A stretch of DNA of 64,000 nucleotides from an uncultured Treponema sp. (GTDB lineage Bacteria; Spirochaetota; Spirochaetia; Treponematales; Treponemataceae), in assembly GCA_947166355.1 (NCBI GenBank), contig CAMVDX010000001.1, forward strand, positions 372,001-436,000, written 5' to 3'. Under the pieces are notes generated by a model. That model saw only the letters and a program-made list of their open reading frames with translations, was not told where the DNA came from and did no database searches. How positions within the stretch are numbered: the stretch's first letter is position 1; the number at the start of each line of letters is the position of its first letter. Positions 16,756 through 26,128 of this stretch are shown one piece after another. The translations under genes were made by a program, and so were the position numbers.

Positions 16756-17934
16756 TTAAATATGACTCAAAATACCAATAATATCTGCGCCGGCCGCAAA
16801 GGTTCCGATTGTACTTCCAATAGATGAAAGAATGAATACCAGAAGGGCGCGGAGAATACGGTTTTTGTAAAAGCCCTTAATGCTTACATCATCCTGAAGA
16901 GTTTCCATATCACTTACCTTTGGCTTACATACAATTGCCTGAACAATAGCAGTACAAAAGCCAATCCCGATAAAAGGGCAAAGCGAAGTAAATGGTGCTC
17001 CAAGGAATCCGACAAGAATAGCAAGAGGATGTCCGCAGGCAACGGCTGTAAGAATTGCGGCTGGAACTGCGTTATAAAGAAACCAGGTAGAAAGCATTTG
17101 AGTTCCTGCATGAACTCCGCCATATACAAAGCCTGCAATAATAAGTCCAATGATACAAAGCGGAATAAGCCAGCCGATGATTTTTAAAACCGGACTGCTC
17201 TTAGGTAAAACAGAAATGTCTTCAGTATCGGCATTTGCAGAGCCCGCCGCAAGCTTTTCGAGCCAGGCCTGTACTCCCGGCAGGTGTCCTGCGCCAAGAA
17301 CTGCAACAATATTACTTCCCGGTGCCGACCAGATTTTTGATGCAAGATAGCGGTCGCGTTCATCAATCAAAACTTCCTTGATGACAGGCATGTACTCTGC
17401 AAGCTCAGACATCATGGAATCCATTTCGTTACGTTCCTTGAGCTTTTCTATTTCTTCAGGAGCAATCTGTTCTTTTTCAAAGGCACTTGCAAGAAGGGTA
17501 GCAAACAGCTTGCCTTTTCCCCAGAACGAGTTTTTACCCCAGGCACGTTTTAAGGTGATTTGAATAGGACGGTCTACGAGTTCGCAATGAACACCGAGCT
17601 CATTAGCCGCATCCATCGCCGCGAGCATCTCGTCACCAGGTTTAACACCGGCATTCAAGCCCATACGGCGCTGGTAAGACGCAAGAATAAGGTTTGCAAG
17701 AAGCATAAAACCTTCCTTGCGCTTAAAAACCTTTACCAGGTCAAGCTGACTGTATCTGTCTGCCTCCTGAATGGAAGCAGCTCTTTTTTCATCAAGCTCA
17801 ACTGCCACACAGTCGGGCTTAAGTTCATTTATTGATTGTTTTACTTCTTCAACACTTTCTTTAGAAACATGAGCTGTACCTACGAGGGTAATTTTGCGCC
17901 CTCCAAGTTCCAGCTGAATCTGAGTCTTACTCAT
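16756..17934 (-). CDS. TraB/GumN family membrane protein
   Basis: The N-terminal half is a TraB domain with the metal/active-site motifs LVGTAHVS (near 13) and VAVELD (near 42), and AVLGAGHLPGVQAWL near 215. The C-terminal part holds four to five membrane helices (about 250-392). TraB proteins are related to erythromycin-esterase/Tiki-type proteases; the founding member shuts down a sex pheromone in Enterococcus. The role here is unknown. A GTG at 17946 also opens the frame, but the ATG at 17934 overlaps the upstream stop as ATGA and has GTGGGG 6 nt upstream, giving 392 residues. Confidence 0.85.
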   Translation of the reverse strand: MSKTQIQLELGGRKITLVGTAHVSKESVEEVKQSINELKPDCVAVELDEKRAASIQEADRYSQLDLVKVFKRKEGFMLLANLILASYQRRMGLNAGVKPGDEMLAAMDAANELGVHCELVDRPIQITLKRAWGKNSFWGKGKLFATLLASAFEKEQIAPEEIEKLKERNEMDSMMSELAEYMPVIKEVLIDERDRYLASKIWSAPGSNIVAVLGAGHLPGVQAWLEKLAAGSANADTEDISVLPKSSPVLKIIGWLIPLCIIGLIIAGFVYGGVHAGTQMLSTWFLYNAVPAAILTAVACGHPLAILVGFLGAPFTSLCPFIGIGFCTAIVQAIVCKPKVSDMETLQDDVSIKGFYKNRILRALLVFILSSIGSTIGTFAAGADIIGILSHI

Positions 17935-19364
17935 TGCAATCCCCACTCTGCAATCCTGTATTCAAAGAACATAGGAGCCTTTAAATTTGTGACTTTGGCA
18001 TAATACTCTTTTGCAAGTTCATCTGCCTTGTTCAATTCATAATAAAGTCCCATGTAGAATAACATTTTACCGCGGTTATTGCTATTAGTTTCTTTTGTGA
18101 TTTTTTGAGTAAGATTAGATTCTGCATTCTTGTTGTAATTATCATTGTAAAAACGAACAAGTGCATATTCTGTAGAATTTGAATCGAGTTTTTTGAGCTG
18201 AGCTGAAAGCACTTTTTTTGCTTCCAGAGGTTTATTCAGCCTAAACCAGCAGGCCGCTATCATCAGAGAGTAAGCATAGCTTGGGCTGTATTCATAGGTT
18301 TTGGTAAAGTATTTTATTGCGTTTTCATAGTTCTTTGCGCGATATTCAAGAATTGCAGTAGACTCATAAGCATAAAAATACTTCGGATTTGTTTCGATTA
18401 CTTTATGATAATATTCGAGGGCTTCATCCCATTTTTCTAAATCATCATAATTACCCGCAAGATAAGCATAGGCAAGGAAGTAAGATGGATCTAACTCAGC
18501 CGCTTTTTTCCAGGCATTTGCCGCATCATCAAATTTTCCCTGATAGCGAAGATAAGTTCCATAGTCCATCCAGTAATCATAGTTATTCGGGTCGTGTTTT
18601 AATGCTTCCTGAACAAATTTAGTCGCACGGAGGTAATTTTCCTCTTCGTAGGCAAGCTTTCCCATGTAGGCGAGGGCAGCGGCATTTTCCGGTTCCAGAT
18701 TAAGAATCTGCTGAAAGGTTTCGCCGGCAGTTTTAATATCATCAGTGTAGTAGCTCATCTGAGCGTAACCGAAAAGTGCATCAGTGTTTTCTGGTTCGCC
18801 TTTGAGTGCCTTTTTGTAGGATTCACGCGCCAGCTTGTATTTTTTGTTTACGGCATACTCTTCTGCCTTCTGAATGTTTACAGATGCATTATACGGATCT
18901 GCTGCAAGAATGCGTTCAGATGTCTCTTTATAGGCCTTTTTGTCACCCTTTGCCTGATTACATAATGAAATCAGTTCCAGCGCATCCATGTTTTCAGGTT
19001 GAATTACAAGAACTTCTTCTGCTGTTGCGATTGCGTTATCATACTGTGTATCTGAGTAATAAAGTGCTCCAAGCAGATTTTTGAGTTCAATATCATCTTT
19101 TAATGATAAAGGAATGCTTCCAAAATGAGCGATTGCGCCCTTTATATCTCCTTTTTCAAGCAGAATCTGAAGTTGTTTTGCAAATTTTACATTTGGAGGA
19201 TCTTCCGGTTCCTTTTTTTCAGGTTCTTTTTTAGTTTCTGTTTTAGTAACTTCCTTTTGAGGTATTTCTTCTGCTGCTGGAGTTGAAACACAACCTGTAA
19301 ACCCTGCTAAAGTGGTAAGAATTGCGCCTGCGGCAAGAATCAGTAAAATCTTTGACTTAATCAT
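17931..19364 (-). CDS. TPR-repeat lipoprotein
   Basis: This 477-residue protein has a lipoprotein signal peptide with lipobox LAGFTGC (Cys near residue 25), a Lys/Glu/Pro linker (30-60), then about ten tetratricopeptide repeats, many with the W-LG-Y-A-F-A-P pattern (for example ALAYMGKLAYEEENYLRATK). TPR arrays hold protein partners; it would sit on the periplasmic face of a membrane. AAAGGAAAG lies before the ATG. It is translationally coupled to the TraB-family gene by a 4-nt overlap. Confidence 0.87.
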   Translation of the reverse strand: MIKSKILLILAAGAILTTLAGFTGCVSTPAAEEIPQKEVTKTETKKEPEKKEPEDPPNVKFAKQLQILLEKGDIKGAIAHFGSIPLSLKDDIELKNLLGALYYSDTQYDNAIATAEEVLVIQPENMDALELISLCNQAKGDKKAYKETSERILAADPYNASVNIQKAEEYAVNKKYKLARESYKKALKGEPENTDALFGYAQMSYYTDDIKTAGETFQQILNLEPENAAALAYMGKLAYEEENYLRATKFVQEALKHDPNNYDYWMDYGTYLRYQGKFDDAANAWKKAAELDPSYFLAYAYLAGNYDDLEKWDEALEYYHKVIETNPKYFYAYESTAILEYRAKNYENAIKYFTKTYEYSPSYAYSLMIAACWFRLNKPLEAKKVLSAQLKKLDSNSTEYALVRFYNDNYNKNAESNLTQKITKETNSNNRGKMLFYMGLYYELNKADELAKEYYAKVTNLKAPMFFEYRIAEWGLQ

Positions 19365-19422
19365 TTTTACTTTCCTTTATATAGTTGAAATTAACCGAAT
19401 CATTGGCTAAACTATTAATACA

Positions 19423-21297
19423 ATGAGCATTCGGATATTAAAAAAAGCATTAGGACTGCTTATTGTCGATATCGTTATAATCATCGGCATTTTTGTCCTG
19501 CAATTTAGAACAGATTCCAATATTATCAAAAAAATCGGAAATCTTCAGATTACTCTTGCCGGAGCAGAGGGAGAAGACGGTTCTTCTGTTTACAAAAATA
19601 AGCTTCGCGTTTCTTATAACGGTATTAACTTTTTCTGTGATGATCAGAATCCCGCTGTAATTAAAAAAGACGGAAATCAGTTAGCGCTTACCCTTATAGA
19701 CTGCGAGCAGCCGGATGATCTTTCATTTACAATAAAATTTACAGAAGGAGTAAAGGTTACATTTGAACTTGCATCTTTAGAGTCAGATTCTTCTCTGGCA
19801 GTAGTTACTGAGTTCCCTTCAGAAGTTTCGTCATTCCTTTTACCATATAATTATTCTGCAAATATGAGGCTTCAGAAATCCGAAGCAGACCATATAATTC
19901 TTGATGCAAAAAGAACTTCCTGGGAGCTTTCAGCTTATTCTCTTGATGCAGGTTATTCTGAATTCAATAAACGTGAATATGTTGCAACTTATGCCGTTTA
20001 TGATGAAAATCAGAAATTTACCTTTGATTCTATCATTGACCTGCCGATTGCAAGTGCAGATGAATACAGCAGAAATATCAGTCTCTTTAAGAAAAATCTC
20101 ATTGCAACTTATGATTCAAATAATGTTACAGATAATATTACTGAGCAGGTTGCTGTTTCTTATATTGCCGCTATGGCAGAAAATGGAAATTACAGCCGTG
20201 CACTTGAAAATGTACCTGATAATGTTAAGAAGAGCCGCCAGAGAACTTATTTGTCTGCGCCATACTTCAATACGCTTGAAGATATGAATGCAAGCCTTGA
20301 AAAAACTATAAAAGATTATGAGCGCCGCATTTCAGACAGTGCTGACCGCGATAACTTAGACCTCTTTATAGATCCTAACCTTGCAGACTTCATTTATATC
20401 TATCCTGGACAGAATACTGTTATCAAGCTCCTGCAAAAGGCGTCTACAGCAGATGTTGAAACGCTTTCTATTGCACAGATTACCGGAATTCTTCGCGTTT
20501 ATGTTGAGCTTACAAAGCTTAAGCCGGCTTATGCTTCTGTACTTGAACCTATTCTCGAAGGTTGTGTTCAGAGAATTACAGATTCCTGCAAGTTTGAAGG
20601 CAATATTCTTACAATCTCGGAAAATGATACCTTCCTTTCTGTAGTTCAGGCTGTAGAAACTGGTATTTCTCTGCTTCGTTACGGTACTGCTGTTCATGAT
20701 GACACTTTGCGTAAGGCCGGTTATGCGCTTGTAAACTCTTATCTTTCTGAAAGTACTTCATTTGATTTGAGAACTCTGAGTAACCTTTATCCTATCCTTG
20801 CTTATGATAATATTTACTATCCTCATCTTGAAAAGATTTCTGAGTCAAACGGTATAATCTGGGCCTGGACTTGTGCTAAGAGCATTTACTGTAAGCGTGA
20901 CAGTGAAGAAATTAACCTTACAATTGACTTCCCTGAGGGCGATACTCATTACCTGATTATTAAGGGAATTCCTCAGTTCAATACAATTTATATCTATGAT
21001 ATGGCATTCCGAACTGATCCTCGCTTCGAAACTTATAATTCTTCTGGTTATGTATATAAGAAGAATACGGAAACGTTATTGCTTAAATCTCGCCATAAGA
21101 AGCAGATGGAATCAATTCGTCTGGTTTATAGAGAAAATAAGCCGGAGCCCGCTCCTGTAGTAACAGAGCCTAAGCCTAGTCCAGCGCCTGCCCCTGTAGA
21201 AACCGTTGTGCCTGTAGAAACAGCCGCACCGGCAATAACACCTGCCGCTCCTGCTGGTGATGTGGAAAACTCTTTTGAAGCCCCTTCTGTAGAATAG
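19423..21297 (+). CDS. Hypothetical membrane-anchored protein with Pro-rich tail
   Basis: I do not recognise this 624-residue protein. Residues 8-26 form one membrane helix, so the bulk should lie in the periplasm. Residues 35-200 look beta-rich and 210-480 helical, a possible beta domain plus solenoid. Residues 570-624 are rich in Pro, Ala, Val and Thr (EPAPVVTEPKPSPAPAPVET), resembling a linker that crosses peptidoglycan. The gene is divergent from the TPR lipoprotein, 58 nt apart. Its TAG stop runs straight into a type B array. Confidence 0.75.
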   Translation: MSIRILKKALGLLIVDIVIIIGIFVLQFRTDSNIIKKIGNLQITLAGAEGEDGSSVYKNKLRVSYNGINFFCDDQNPAVIKKDGNQLALTLIDCEQPDDLSFTIKFTEGVKVTFELASLESDSSLAVVTEFPSEVSSFLLPYNYSANMRLQKSEADHIILDAKRTSWELSAYSLDAGYSEFNKREYVATYAVYDENQKFTFDSIIDLPIASADEYSRNISLFKKNLIATYDSNNVTDNITEQVAVSYIAAMAENGNYSRALENVPDNVKKSRQRTYLSAPYFNTLEDMNASLEKTIKDYERRISDSADRDNLDLFIDPNLADFIYIYPGQNTVIKLLQKASTADVETLSIAQITGILRVYVELTKLKPAYASVLEPILEGCVQRITDSCKFEGNILTISENDTFLSVVQAVETGISLLRYGTAVHDDTLRKAGYALVNSYLSESTSFDLRTLSNLYPILAYDNIYYPHLEKISESNGIIWAWTCAKSIYCKRDSEEINLTIDFPEGDTHYLIIKGIPQFNTIYIYDMAFRTDPRFETYNSSGYVYKKNTETLLLKSRHKKQMESIRLVYRENKPEPAPVVTEPKPSPAPAPVETVVPVETAAPAITPAAPAGDVENSFEAPSVE

Positions 21298-21550
21298 ATT
21301 GCTTCGTCGCAAAAGCTCCTCGCAATGACGTGAAGTTTCGTCAGCGAGAAGTTTTCTCGCAATTGCGTGAGTCAATATTGCGAGAGGTCTCTTGGCAATG
21401 ACACGAGGCATTATTGCGAGCCGTCTCTTAGCAATTGCGTGAAGTTTCGTCAGCGAGAAGTTTTCTCGCAATTACGTGAGTCAATACTGCGAGAGGTCTT
21501 TTAGCAATTGCGCGATGTTTCGTCATTGCGAGCCGTGGCGAAGCAATCCA
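21297..21550. repeat. Type B array with a 109-bp tandem duplication
   Basis: The gap between two convergent genes is filled by degenerate type B units. A segment beginning TGAAGTTTCGTCAGCGAGAA at 21331 recurs at 21440, a period of 109 bp. Both array edges meet the neighbouring stop codons. Confidence 0.88.
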
Positions 21551-21558
21551 TTAAAACA

Positions 21559-23667
21559 TTAAATTTCTTCGATGTAATCTTTAGAATCTGTTCTCTTAAG
21601 TACAATCAGTGTAATATCATCTGTAAGTGAAGCATTCCCAATAAAGTCATACATCGCATCCATAATACGATTCATAATCATTATTGCGCTTTCTGCATGA
21701 TAAGTTTTGACAATATTGATAATAGATTCCTTTGAGAATTCTACTCCGTTTTTATTCATTGCATCTGTAATTCCGTCTGTAAAACAGATGAAAATATCGT
21801 CTTTTGAAGCCCTTACATTTATAGGCGGGAAGGAAACATCCAGACCTTCTACACCAATAATGCCATACTGTTTTTCATCCACAGCCTTAAGTTCTACAAC
21901 CTTGTCTTCTTCTGCGACATACATAAGCGGATACGGGTGCCCGGCATTTGCAAATTCTACGCTGCATACATCTTTTGAATTAAAATCGCTGAAGCGGAAC
22001 AGAAGACCTGTAATATAATTTTCTACATCAACCTTTTCCTTTATATATGAATTGTTGATGTCTACAAGCACGTTTGAAAGCGGTTCTTCCTGACTTCTTC
22101 CTATAATAAAATGCTGACTGATTATTCCCTTTGCAAGAATAGTCATAAGGCCTGCAGGAATTCCGTGTCCTGAAACATCAAAAATTCCAAGTCCGTCAAG
22201 AATAGGGCCGGTAAAGTAATAGTCGTAGAGGTCTCCAGAAACATTGTTGTCGAGTGCAGTATATGAGATAGAAAGCTCCCAGCCTTTGAAAGAGCGGTTT
22301 TTTACCGGCAGAAAGTTTTTCTGAACATGAGCAACAGTTTCCAGTCCTTTTGAAAGGACGAAATTTGCTTCTGAAAGCTCCTTTGTTCGCATGGCAACAA
22401 CTTCTTCCAGATGGGTATTAAATTCAGAAAGCTTTGTATTGAGTTCAGTATTATGCATATACATGCTTCCAAAGCGTAGAAGAAGTGAACCAAGGAAGAT
22501 CCACAAGGTAACCTGCCAGCCGTAAACTGTAAAGAATGGAAGATTAGGATTTAGTTCACACAATTTGAAAATAATATCAAGTAAAACACCCAGTAAAACA
22601 GGCGAGAAGCCTACGAGCAGATAGATTGTATTCCTTCGGGTAGTTTTATTAATAAGTGATTTTATGAGGAGCGGAATGCTGAAAATAAATTGTGAGCCGC
22701 CGAAAACAACAACGGCCGGTATAAACGAATGTAGCGCTTTTGAGGTTCTGAGTGAAAATGCCCAGATTATAGGTATAATAAGCAATACCAGTCTTATGAT
22801 GATTACAGGCTTTGAATCCCTGTGTTTTAGGAATGCAATTATGAAGGAATTTGCGAAATATACGGTTGTAAAGGCTCCTCCATAAAAAAAGTATTTTATC
22901 ATCAAATTATATGAGAGCCATTCGGGTTTTGCCCAGGAAAGTTCTGGAATAATGAACGGAGTCAGAAAGTGTATTGTATAGAAATTCAATAATGCAAAGA
23001 AAAGATATACATTTTTGTTTTCATAGCTCTTCATTACAAAGTACAGAAAGAGATACATGAAGAATATAATCAGCATTACAGAAGAAAATGATACAAGAAT
23101 TTTTGAGAAAAAGAAGGTAGAGGTTTCACTTGCTGTAAAAATAACCGGCTTTTCACTTAAAAAGATTTTAGGTGAGATGGCTCCAAATGCGTCAGGCCAT
23201 ATCTTAATAAATACTGTATTTACGCCGTTTTGATTCAAGTCTGTTGCTGTGAACATGAAATACTGTGCTGTAAAACCTGCACTGTTTGCAACCGGTGGAA
23301 ATTCACCGTATTGTCTTATACCTTCATTATTCAGAAACAGAAGGTCGGCTCCTCGTATATAGCCGATAAAAAGACCTAAATCCTTGTTTTTAAGTTCTTC
23401 AGGAATTATAAACTGGATTTTCAGCCATATGAAGTTTTCATCTTTTGTAGTCAGCTTATTAAGATTTTTCATTTCTTCTTTGCTCAATGGCTTAAAATCC
23501 ATCTGGCGTGGAAAAACATCTGCCGGGGTAAATTCGGGAGGAGTTTCCATATAACTGACAAAATTAGAAAGATCGTATCGTATTGTTTTGTGCGATGCTC
23601 TGCAAGATGAGAAAATCAGACTTGTAAAAATAAGGATGATAAACGCCGTATTATAATTCTTCTTCAT
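21559..23667 (-). CDS. SpoIIE-type PP2C phosphatase with 7TM-DISM sensor
   Basis: This 702-residue signalling protein has a signal peptide or lipobox-like start (FSSCRAS), an extracellular beta-sandwich like the 7TMR-DISM sensory domain (about 30-190), seven membrane helices (about 195-420), a coiled coil (425-465) and a C-terminal SpoIIE phosphatase domain. The metal-binding motifs SGDLYDYY, DVSGHGIPAGL, CFTDGITDAMN and TDDITLIVLKR are all present. Such proteins dephosphorylate anti-sigma antagonist proteins in response to an outside signal. No partner kinase or antagonist gene is next to it. Confidence 0.9.
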   Translation of the reverse strand: MKKNYNTAFIILIFTSLIFSSCRASHKTIRYDLSNFVSYMETPPEFTPADVFPRQMDFKPLSKEEMKNLNKLTTKDENFIWLKIQFIIPEELKNKDLGLFIGYIRGADLLFLNNEGIRQYGEFPPVANSAGFTAQYFMFTATDLNQNGVNTVFIKIWPDAFGAISPKIFLSEKPVIFTASETSTFFFSKILVSFSSVMLIIFFMYLFLYFVMKSYENKNVYLFFALLNFYTIHFLTPFIIPELSWAKPEWLSYNLMIKYFFYGGAFTTVYFANSFIIAFLKHRDSKPVIIIRLVLLIIPIIWAFSLRTSKALHSFIPAVVVFGGSQFIFSIPLLIKSLINKTTRRNTIYLLVGFSPVLLGVLLDIIFKLCELNPNLPFFTVYGWQVTLWIFLGSLLLRFGSMYMHNTELNTKLSEFNTHLEEVVAMRTKELSEANFVLSKGLETVAHVQKNFLPVKNRSFKGWELSISYTALDNNVSGDLYDYYFTGPILDGLGIFDVSGHGIPAGLMTILAKGIISQHFIIGRSQEEPLSNVLVDINNSYIKEKVDVENYITGLLFRFSDFNSKDVCSVEFANAGHPYPLMYVAEEDKVVELKAVDEKQYGIIGVEGLDVSFPPINVRASKDDIFICFTDGITDAMNKNGVEFSKESIINIVKTYHAESAIMIMNRIMDAMYDFIGNASLTDDITLIVLKRTDSKDYIEEI

Positions 23668-23765
23668 CTTAATTTAATAGTATACAGTAATATACAGAAA
23701 AAAGCGATAAATTTTTATTATTTTGATAATTACGGCCAGGGCTTCCGCAATATAAAAGATTTACG

Positions 23766-25787
23766 TTAAAAGCGTTCTGCCTTTTTATTGCCTTTTTTAT
23801 AAGCTGCGGCACCACCACTTTTGCGTGAAGAAGAACGTTCTGTCTGTGTGTGAACGTTCGGTCTGTTTCCTTTTGCGTTCAGGCGGCCGCGAGGGGCTTT
23901 TTCTGATTTTGAAGAGTCTCGTCTACCACGGGCAGGGCGGTCACTACGATCACTGCGTGAGGAATGCTCTCGCTCATCGCGGTCGGTAAAGGCTGCTTTA
24001 CGGGTACGGCGTGAACCACGGTCTTCTTCCTTATCATCATAATGCATATGAGGAATCTTGCGGTTAGACTTTGAAAGCTCAATAGCCTTACGTGCAGAGG
24101 CAACCGGCAGGCTTACAAGTGAGAACTGCTGTGCTACATCGATGTCGTCTACAAGACGGCCAGGAATATGAAGCAGTTCGCTAAAGTAGTCTGCGATTTC
24201 GCGGGCATGGTAGCCGTCGCGTTTTCCAAGAGAGATAAAAATGCGTTTCTGGTCTCCGCGTGGTGCGCTGGATTTTGTATTGATTTTTCCGTAATGCTTG
24301 CTAGAGAGCTGATCGCCATATATTATGGAAAGAACTCCGGCTAAAACCTGCTGCGGATCCTGATTTTCGCAAAGGGCTGCGGCGAGGTCGGTAAAGGTTT
24401 GGGTGAGGAGCTCGGTACGAACGGTGGTTGATGGTGTTTCACCGGTGGTTGAGTAAGCCGAAGGCTGTATCGAAACCACCTTGCTCTGAGTAAAAAGCTT
24501 TTCCTTGAGTTCTGCGATAACTCGTTCGTTTTTTACAGCGAGAACTTCTTTTACTTCTGGAATCTTTCCTTCTTCGAAATCACTCTTGGTTGCTTTCTTT
24601 ATGTTCTTAGAAAGGAAGCCAAGCTTGCGGCGTTCTTCGGGTCTTACAAAAGTAACGGCAATACCTTCTGTTCCGGCGCGGCCTGTACGACCAATACGGT
24701 GAACATAAGTTGCTGTATCAAATGGAAGAGAGTAGTTTACAACGTGGCTTACACCTTTAATATCAATACCGCGTGCCGCAACGTCTGTCGCAACGAGAAT
24801 GCGGGTCTTTTTCATGCGGAAGCGTTCGAGAACTTTTTCACGCTGATTCTGCATGATGTCGCCGTGAAGGGCTGCTGCTTCGTAACCGCGGAGGTCAAGC
24901 TCACGGGTAACACGGTCTGCATCAGACTTAGTCATTGTAAAAACAAGACCATAGAAATCCGGTGAGATGTCTATGAGGCGCACAAGGGCTTCAATCTTTT
25001 CGCTTTCCTTTACAACCCAGTATTTCTGGTCTATGAGGAGTGCTTCATCGATAACCTTTTCCTCTTCAATAATATCGTACTCGCCCATAAAATCGCCGGC
25101 AATCTTTAAGATTGGGGCTGGCATAGTTGCGCTGAAAAGGAGAATGCGGCAGTCCGGGTTTGCGTGACGGAAAATCTCTTCGATATCGTCAATAAAGCCC
25201 ATATCCAGCATTTCATCTCCTTCATCAAGAATGAAGTATTTGATTTTGCTGAGGTCCAGGGTTTTGCGTTCAATGTGATCTTTAATACGGCCAGGAGTTC
25301 CTACGACTACCTCGCAGCCCCGTTTAAGATCTTTAATCTGATTTGCATATGATGCACCGCCGTAAAGTACAGTTGTGCGCGGGTAAGCCTCAGTTGCAAA
25401 AGACTGCATCTCGGTGCAGGTTTGAACGGCAAGCTCACGTGTCGGCTCAAGAATCAAAGCCTCTACATGGTCAGATTTGCCACGAACATTCTGAATGATT
25501 GGAAGTCCAAAAGCGGCAGTTTTTCCGGTACCTGTTCTGGCGCGGGCAATCAGGTTTGTATCGCCGGTAAGCAGGCGCGGAATAGCAAGCACCTGAATAG
25601 GTGAAGGTGTAACAAAGCCCTTTTTCTCAACGGCTTTCAAGGTGTATTCATCAAGTCCTAAATCTTCAAAAGTAACAGTGTCGGGAGTATCATTATCTGA
25701 GTTTTCGTTTTCGAGAGTCTGTTCAATCTGTGAGTCGATGGTTTCTACAGGTTCAACCACCTGATTTTCAGTGTATAATTTATCCAT
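23766..25787 (-). CDS. DEAD-box RNA helicase (CsdA/DbpA type) with repeat-derived segments
   Basis: This 673-residue ATP-dependent RNA helicase has Q motif FVTPSPIQ, motif I ARTGTGKT, motif Ia PTRELAVQ, motif III SAT and motif VI HRIGRTGRAG. Motif II reads DEGD in place of DEAD. A DbpA-like RNA-binding domain (RIFISLGKRDGYHAREIADYF on) and a basic Arg/Ser-rich tail follow. Such proteins remodel structured RNA in ribosome assembly or in the cold. Two type A repeats are translated: VVEPVET near the N-terminus (25738-25761) and VVSIQPSAYSTTG in the linker before the DbpA domain (24444-24480). The ATG at 25787 lacks a clear Shine-Dalgarno. Confidence 0.93.
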   Translation of the reverse strand: MDKLYTENQVVEPVETIDSQIEQTLENENSDNDTPDTVTFEDLGLDEYTLKAVEKKGFVTPSPIQVLAIPRLLTGDTNLIARARTGTGKTAAFGLPIIQNVRGKSDHVEALILEPTRELAVQTCTEMQSFATEAYPRTTVLYGGASYANQIKDLKRGCEVVVGTPGRIKDHIERKTLDLSKIKYFILDEGDEMLDMGFIDDIEEIFRHANPDCRILLFSATMPAPILKIAGDFMGEYDIIEEEKVIDEALLIDQKYWVVKESEKIEALVRLIDISPDFYGLVFTMTKSDADRVTRELDLRGYEAAALHGDIMQNQREKVLERFRMKKTRILVATDVAARGIDIKGVSHVVNYSLPFDTATYVHRIGRTGRAGTEGIAVTFVRPEERRKLGFLSKNIKKATKSDFEEGKIPEVKEVLAVKNERVIAELKEKLFTQSKVVSIQPSAYSTTGETPSTTVRTELLTQTFTDLAAALCENQDPQQVLAGVLSIIYGDQLSSKHYGKINTKSSAPRGDQKRIFISLGKRDGYHAREIADYFSELLHIPGRLVDDIDVAQQFSLVSLPVASARKAIELSKSNRKIPHMHYDDKEEDRGSRRTRKAAFTDRDEREHSSRSDRSDRPARGRRDSSKSEKAPRGRLNAKGNRPNVHTQTERSSSRKSGGAAAYKKGNKKAERF
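24444..24480. repeat. Type A palindrome inside helicase gene, frame 3
   Basis: GGTGGTTGAG to TATCGAAACCACC with a GCCGAAGGC core. On the minus strand it is read as VVSIQPSAYSTT, the third frame used by this family. A partial extra copy (GGTGGTTGATGG, from 24423) lies beside it. Confidence 0.92.
25738..25761. repeat. Short type A element at helicase N-terminus
   Basis: On the minus strand GGTGGTTGAACCTGTAGAAA is followed by CCAT, encoding VVEPVET. It resembles the short variant in the methyltransferase gene. Confidence 0.75.
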
Positions 25788-25900
25788 AATAATTCGTCTA
25801 ATATACAGTAAATTGCAAAGTTAAGCAACAAATGTCAAAGTTTGCAATGAACTATTCAATCCTCCGGGGTCTTTTATAAATACCACAAAACAAACGGTGA

Positions 25901-26078
25901 TTTATAAAATCTAATGGGCGCGAGCGGAGGCAGAAGCGAGCCGCATCTTTACGTATTTGCAGACTTGCATAAAAAGAATCCGAGGACTTTCGGAACGAAA
26001 GCCGCAGGATTCTTACAGAAAAACGTAAAGCCAGCGGTTTCGCTTATGACGCAGCGGAAGCCCATTAGATTTTATAGA
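25901..26078. repeat. Type G, 178-bp palindromic element upstream of carD
   Basis: The 341-nt gap between the helicase and carD genes holds this element. TTATAAAATCTAATGGGC (from 25902) pairs with GCCCATTAGATTTTATA ending near 26077. Inner stems include AAGAATCC/GGATTCTT around a GACTTTCGGAACGAAAGCCGC centre. An open frame of 66 codons runs through it but looks fortuitous. The carD promoter starts 14 nt after it. Confidence 0.8.
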
Positions 26079-26091
26079 GTGGGCTCTATAT

Positions 26092-26120
26092 TTGAATTTT
26101 TCTTAATTTTGTGATATATT
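26092..26120 (+). promoter_or_regulatory. carD promoter, leaderless layout
   Basis: TTGAAT (26092-26097), a 17-nt spacer and TATATT (26115-26120) end 8 nt before the ATG at 26129. No Shine-Dalgarno is seen. Confidence 0.65.
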
Positions 26121-26128
26121 ATAAATAT

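Noticed and set aside
25914..26114. 66-codon plus-strand frame in the helicase-carD gap
   Set aside because: It runs through both arms of a palindrome, has no ribosome binding site and shows no protein family pattern.
26111..26128. GTG start for carD six codons upstream
   Set aside because: CarD homology starts at the ATG at 26129 and the GTG falls inside the predicted -10 region.
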